DNA of 64,000 bases from Grifola frondosa (taxonomy: Eukaryota > Basidiomycota > Agaricomycetes > Polyporales > Grifolaceae): contig LUGG01000014.1 of NCBI GenBank assembly GCA_001683735.1, positions 1,054,001-1,118,000 of the forward strand, in the 5' to 3' direction. Each line of letters opens with the position of its first letter. Positions within the stretch are counted from its first letter, which is position 1. Below the pieces are notes generated by a model. It did not search any database and was not told the DNA's origin. It saw nothing but the letters and a program-made list of their open reading frames with translations. Positions 58,521 to 64,000 of this stretch are shown in pieces. The position numbers and the translations under genes were made by a program.

Positions 58521-59380
58521 TTAATACGTAGCAGGTGCACCTTTTAATCTGAACAACTGACTCATTTTACCACGAATACGAGAGCCCCAGTTCTTGACAT
58601 GTCTGCACATACCATGACACGACCCACATCTCAAGCTGCATTCTTTTAATTTTGACGTCGTCGAATAGACACTCGCCGTAGTCGACATCGACATCGGACC
58701 TGGGTGATGACCATATATCCTAGGCAATCCCGGCGCATGCGGAACATAGGCTGTGCTGGCTCCGAAATCTTCTCTCGAGTCTGCAACGGTAGTGGAGAAA
58801 TCCGGCGTGAAACGTGCAGGATAATTCGGAAATAGAGATGCACTTCGGGAAGCCGCGTCCCAAGTGTCCGAGATCATCAGACCTGGAGTAGCCTGTTGAA
58901 GGTTCAGTCATTATCGAAGTGGAGACCAGATGAATACCATCACAATTCGATGTGGCCGTTCCTGATGGCCTTCCGCACTGCCCGCAGCACGAAATTTGGA
59001 ATGTGGTGCCGGAATTGGGGGCGTCGGAGGACGGTAGATCTTCGAAAGTGTCAAATGAGTACAGGAGGTTCATAGGACTCCCAGGCACACCTGAGGCATT
59101 GAGACACTCCGGCTGTGTCGACTAGAAATGGGAGAAGGCGCTTCAAGACATTCCTGTGTTCCGACCTCTTCGCTACATAGGTCTGCGCAGCGCTGATCCT
59201 GATCGCACACGCGTCAGTGAACAGAATATTATTAAAGACACATGGAAAGGGCCGATCAATGAGGTCTTACCGTGGCATCCTGCGGTAGTGCGGCACTTGT
59301 GCATGCTACTGCTTCTCGCCGAGTTGGAGAAATATCTGTCTGCAGTGGTACAAGAGGTGCAGCGACGTAGACGGCGTTGC
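58521..59380 (-). CDS. Hypothetical Ser/Pro-rich protein with cysteine-basic C-terminus
   Basis: Not recognised. The last exon reads MISDTWDAASRSASLFPNYP onwards and ends with a cysteine pair region, ECSLRCGSCHGMCRHVKN, and basic KMSQLFRLKGAPATY at 58521. Upstream, separated by introns, are IYRPPTPPIPAPHSKFRAAG, CLEAPSPISSRHSRSVSMPQ and VPLQTDISPTRREAVACTSA in compatible phases, which gives a consistently Ser/Pro-rich chain. The true start was not found; the upper limit is an estimate. No membrane helix or signal peptide is visible in the parts I can follow. It could be a low-complexity regulatory protein, or the 3' part of a longer gene that continues toward 59800. Confidence 0.4.
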
Positions 59381-60403
59381 GTTTTTCGTTTGTTCAATGC
59401 CCGTTCTATGGTTTCGCGCCAGTCGGCGGGTAGCTTAAATGTGCAAGTCAGATCAGCAATTAGAATAATCAAACAACATACCGGTGGCAATTCCTTGGTG
59501 AACAAATTTAGTGATAGTCGCTTAGAGGCGATGTTGAAGACGGCAAAGGCGATGAGGGACGCTCGGGGACAAGCTTAGGGACTGGTTTTCTCCAACCCAT
59601 GTTGTGTTGTGGCGGCATATCGGACAGATAGGACTTGAAGAGGGCGGGTTTAAACGAGTAGCTCACAGCAGGAGTACGGATTAAATATGGGAAGGCTATC
59701 TGCCGATGAGTGAGATGTACACTCAGCGGAGGATCGAGCACTGCTACACAGTGATCTTGGCATCGAGGCGTAACCATTGTCTTTTATCCGGTGCACCGGG
59801 AGGAAGACATGGAGGAACGGGTTGACAGACGCACAAAAGACAGGGTTGGCAAAATCCTTCCGGAGATGAAGTCCCACAGTTGGTCCTGGAGTCTGCTTGC
59901 AGGCCACCTAGACCCCGGTCCGCTGTGTACGAGCGCCAGGTGCTGTACGGCATCCCATGAGGTTAGCTCGTTGCAAAAGAGGCAAAGGGTAATGTACCGA
60001 GTATAGCTGTAGCCATGCCCTCAATCCATGGTGAACACGAGCAGAACGCTCGCCAAACCAAAATTGCCTACAAGGACGTGAACAAATTGCACAGAAAAAA
60101 GGTGTCACACATTTCCTTTCACTGAGCTAAATCAAAGCCACTACGCATTTTACATAAATATCCCATGATGATGAGGAACGTTAATGTTGCAGCATCGAAC
60201 GTGAAGGTTCGAAGCAAGTTGCAAGTACTTTCTTGGGAAATCAAATTCGAGTGAATATTCATAACCTTAACCTGACACCTTGAATTCCATTCCTAACACA
60301 ATATTCGTGACATATTCATACAACAGACCTATCAAGTATCGTAACAACAACGTTGGCTGCGCGATTTCTGTATGCCCGACTATCAAGGACCAACGACGGT
60401 GAC
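59381..60403. other. Unassigned interval between the Ser/Pro-rich hypothetical and Argonaute
   Basis: Short open frames occur on both strands, some on the minus strand near 59510-59780 that are proline-rich (MGWRKPVPKLVPERPSSPL), but none shows a domain or convincing splice set. It may hold upstream exons of the hypothetical gene as well as the Argonaute 3' flank. Confidence 0.35.
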
Positions 60404-63400
60404 TCAAGAGAAGTACATCAGCCGCTGCATCGTGGCGTGGAGTGGTTTGAACCCGCTCTTGAACGCCTCCAGGTGACGATTAGCCTGGGCATCATCGAGC
60501 TGCGTGTCGATGTCCGAGAACTCAAAGTTCGGGGCCTCTGGGTCGTAGTGGATCTTCGCGCGGGAACAGACGATATCGGCATCTGAACGATCAAACTTTA
60601 GTCTAAGACGTTGTCACTCTTTTGGGACTGCACTCACAGTAGAGCCGGAGCAGGAATAGATACGGAACGCTGGACCTTGCATATACGTGGCAAAGCGCAA
60701 ACGAGAGCGCTTGCAGTCCATCAGGCCTGAAAGGACGACCGATGAGACAGTGGCAGCCGAGAAGTAAATGATTAACTCACGAAAAGTGGTTCTCGTCGTA
60801 AAGGACGCTGTAATGCGCAGGGCGCGAGGTGCCAACAGCGTATATAGCAAAAGCAGGAAAATTGTTAGTCACAACTTGCAGCGGATTATATGAGAAACAC
60901 CACTTATCCACCGTGGCTCTGGAGATAGAAGTCGAACTCTGTCGGATGGACAACTTCGCGGTCGACAACTGTACCAGCAGGACATTCCCACTTCTGTCTG
61001 CGTCGCTGGGCCTTTTAGGGAAGAACCGGACGTGGTGGCGCTTGCCCACGACTACCATGGTTATGGTAGGGTTGATCTTAAATTTTGGCAAGCCTCTGGA
61101 TTTGGACGTGATGAATATCATGACAAAAATAGACACATGTGGGATTTAAATTTACTTTTGAGGAGAGGGAGTTCTGAGAATCAGTATTTTGATCAATGCT
61201 GTGTATCATGGAATGAGGCAAACGAAAGCACCTTGCTCCAACACATGCTTGAACTGCCCCTCAGACACGCCGTCTATAGAGCGCTACGTTAGGATGCTAC
61301 AAATTTATAAAAAAAACAATCGCACCTCGATAGAAGATGATTCGCTTAGGAGCGGGAGCCTTTCTCTCCACTTTCTCTCGATACCCCATGTACATCGTGA
61401 GCATGCGCTGTAACCGGGAAAAACTCAACAGCTAGAAGTGTGTGTGAAACCTATTAACACACCTGGCTCATCCCTCTAGATCTTCAATCATCTCCTGACG
61501 GGATGTCTGAACCCGACAATCAGCGACGACTTCGCCGTGTCGGAATCGACATTGGCGACAATGGCGGTGAACGATGGTCGGCCGTCAGCTCCAGGAGCAG
61601 GGTGAATGACATCCGCGCTGATGAATGTTCCGACCTTCAATATGCAAAAACAATAGCAGGCTAAATGAAGAAACGCACCCATTACGATCGTGGGGTTCGA
61701 AGGATCGGTGAGGAACGGGACGAGCGAGCATCGGCACAGTGTTGATACCACCGAGCTTCACATTAACCCTATAATACAGTAAATACCAATGCTCTCTGAT
61801 GCAGATAAGGCACTCACTTCAAGCAGACGTTGGCGAAGTACTGCGGCTTTGCGCGGGAGCATTTGACACTCTTCATGCATTGAGTGGCCACACCCATCTA
61901 GCCAAGGGTCAGTGTCTTTCCACAAAACTGCATAATCTCACACACCGTGATGTCTCCAAAACTGCGCGAAAAATACGCTCAGCGGCATGATGAAGAAGAG
62001 GTGAGTCAACGCACTGTTTGACCGCGGTATAGATCTCCGTCGCGCCTTCAGGGAGAATGACAACAATCAGCGTTGGGCCGCCTTTCTTGCCATTCTTTTC
62101 GAAGCAAGCGCTTCCCGCGGCACGAAGTTGCTAAACACAGTCAGCGATGATATCACGATGGAGATCGGATATTGTGATGCTCACGTCGTTGATCTTCCCC
62201 TGCGTATTCTCGTACTTGACGATGGATTTGTCTCTTTCACCTGAATGCTGAAGAAGACGTCAAGTAATGTCCAATCAAAGACATACAATTACACCTACCA
62301 ACATCGGTGCAGGCCTTCATGAACCCTTGAATCATTTCCTGGACAACGTCGCTTTTGAACCTCTGTGGCCGTTCATCAACAAACCACCCAACGGTCGATC
62401 ACAGATGGACTGTAGAACTTTCTCGAGCCTGAAACTTGGATTTAGCAAGGATTGCACACTAATGTGTGCGAAATAGTTTACATGTTCCATGCACCGTCAC
62501 GATTTCTGAACGCATCAACGGAAAGTCAGATTGCTACAAACGGCTGTATACGAGTTACGCACGATGTTCGCCTGCCGGGAGCCAGCACCGTACTTGAGAG
62601 TCGGTGGTTCGAGCACCCGAGCCTGCAATGACAGTGGCCCCCGCGAGGATCGACACCATACCGAAATGCTGCGAATACGATCAGTTATAATTGTGATAAT
62701 GAGACGAAGATAGCTACTCACGCGCACATATTCCGACTGACCATATTGGAGAACCTGGAGAAGAGCTTCATTAAGCCTGTTCGGAACATGTTTTAATGCC
62801 AAGGCAAACGTACAGTTAAGCCTTGCGAATGCTCGCAAGACGGTCTGCTGGCTTCTTTTGCAAAGTCAAGAACGTCCTTGGTTTTCTCTGGAGGAACTTG
62901 TTTCCTCATGATTTGTCCAGGAGGAATAACACAGACTTCCATGGGTATCAGGGCACCAGAGCCCACCTAGTTATCAATAGTCAAGAAAATAGCACAAAAT
63001 TCGACAAAGTACTCACTTCAACACAGAGGATGTCCGGATAAAGGAGCTTGTGTTTGTGGTTTTCCTGGAAATACTGAGCGACGCTGAGCTTACGCCCGCC
63101 ACGTCCAGTAAAAATGAGCGCATTTGCCCCCGCAGTCGTCAGCCTCTTCACGACGCGGGCCGTGTTGCTCGTTGGTTCTTCATGGCCAGGAATGTGGACA
63201 AGCACTCTCATTCCAGTAACAAAACGCTGTAAACGGATGCGCTCGCGTTCCGGAGTCCACGGGCAGGCGCGAGCATGTTGATATCTCCTCCAGGGTGTCC
63301 AAAGAATTCTAAGCAAATCGCAGTGAGCCTCCCCGGCTTGTACATCGTGCCCGTGCTGATGTCCACGTTGATAAGCATCCTGCCAACAGCAGGGCGGACC

Positions 63401-64000
63401 GACTGGAAATAACCGCGCCATAAGACGATGCCACCGCCTATGTCCTTAGTCTCCTGGTCTGTGAAGAATGATCGCACATTGAAAGGATATTTAAGAGATG
63501 GCTCCTGGCGGATTACGACGTTCAATGCCTAGACATTGATATGTATTAGTGCGATTTCCCAACGATTTATGAATCGGATGCTGACCGTAATTGCAGTCAA
63601 CACGACATTGTCATGAGACTGCTTCCCTTCCAAGAACCTCGCGAGGACCCTGTAATGTGCATTGAGTCATTCAGGTAGCCGAATAAAGAGATGGTAAGTG
63701 ATACGAACTCTGGATTGATCTCCGCCACACGCGTCAGGCGTATTTTGTAAATCTTGGTCCTTTTCGAGTTCCTTCCTCTCCTCTATCTGTATCGGGGGAC
63801 TCGGCGGTGTGACAGTTACAAGGCAGACATCAAACTAAACAACGCGGTCAAGGTAAGACATCTTGCAATGAAGAGAACACCTACTTCTGCCGAATCATTT
63901 CTCCGAACGGCAATCTGCGCGCTGCAAACAAATTCTTCCTCCCATCATACACAGCGCGAGGAGTGAAAATCTGTGGTGCAACTACTGTTTGCAGATGTGC
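60404..64000 (-). CDS. Argonaute (Piwi/PAZ family RNA-silencing protein), N-terminus beyond window
   Basis: About 15 exons on the minus strand; the 5' end lies past 64000 and the stop is TGA at 60404-60406 after MQRLMYFS. Visible in order are ArgoN ([47 protein letters not shown]), ArgoL1 ([34 protein letters not shown]), PAZ ([14 protein letters not shown]), ArgoL2 ([28 protein letters not shown]) and PIWI. Catalytic residues are present: aspartate in [19 protein letters not shown], aspartate in [17 protein letters not shown] (across an intron), and histidine in [28 protein letters not shown] and [15 protein letters not shown] are conserved MID/PIWI blocks. The enzyme is therefore probably slicing-competent. 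The frame is irregular at the C run 62638-62642 and near 63760. Confidence 0.93.

Noticed and set aside
3752..62642. Programmed frameshifting or RNA editing as cause of the frame breaks
   Set aside because: The sites share no slippery motif or structure, occur in functionally unrelated genes, and go in both directions.
1..64000. Mobile elements, CRISPR arrays, tRNA or rRNA genes, secondary-metabolite or defence clusters
   Set aside because: No transposase, reverse transcriptase, terminal repeats, spaced repeats, cloverleaf-like B-box sequence or backbone biosynthetic enzyme was seen. The gene content is conserved housekeeping.

Overview
This 64 kb window is nuclear DNA of a filamentous basidiomycete, most likely an agaricomycete. 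The evidence is dense, intron-rich genes on both strands, introns of about 45-65 nt with GT..AG ends, short intergenic gaps, and families typical of this group (fungal Argonaute, DUF7704-like membrane protein, fluoride exporter FEX, GT32 inositol-phosphoceramide mannosyltransferase). I saw no transposon, tRNA, rRNA or CRISPR array. It looks like an ordinary housekeeping region of a chromosome, not an accessory island, and I found no new multi-gene system.

Layout. 1-6.1 kb, minus strand: GT32 mannosyltransferase (cut by the left edge), a Swt1-like PIN nuclease and the 3'-end processing factor PCF11. 6.7-11.4 kb: RPL9 (+), STE14/ICMT methyltransferase (-), mitochondrial EF-G2/MEF2 (+). 11.4-15 kb, minus: an unassigned nuclear protein and a xylitol/sorbitol-type dehydrogenase. 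15.8-18.5 kb: methionine synthase MET6 (+). 19-31 kb, minus: a DUF2985-like membrane protein and the giant lipid-transfer protein FMP27/BLTP2. 31.6-37.7 kb: DPB2 (-), PHAF1 (+), SDT1-like nucleotidase (-), RPL6 (+). 38-46 kb: COX18 (+), DUF7704-like (-), TSC10 (-), FEX (+), TVP38-like (-). 46.5-54.5 kb: RPL36 (-), CK2 beta (-), a long coiled-coil protein (+), TspO (-). 54.9-64 kb, minus: TMA17-like, ATP-Mg/Pi carrier, a Ser/Pro-rich hypothetical, and Argonaute, whose N-terminus runs off the right edge.

Functional themes are scattered, not operonic. Sphingolipid synthesis appears twice (TSC10 and the GT32 enzyme), inter-membrane lipid handling twice (FMP27, TVP38-like), mitochondrial biogenesis three times (MEF2, COX18, carrier), and ribosomal proteins three times. 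Neighbouring divergent pairs (PCF11/RPL9, ICMT/MEF2, DPB2/PHAF1, TSC10/FEX, CK2 beta/coiled-coil) share short promoters.

The strongest unexpected signal is technical. At least a dozen otherwise well-conserved reading frames, including essential RPL36 and CK2 beta, are each broken by a single base, nearly always a missing base in or next to a short G or C run. This points to indel errors in the assembled sequence, and affected gene models should be read accordingly. All family assignments come from motif recognition; no database search was possible.
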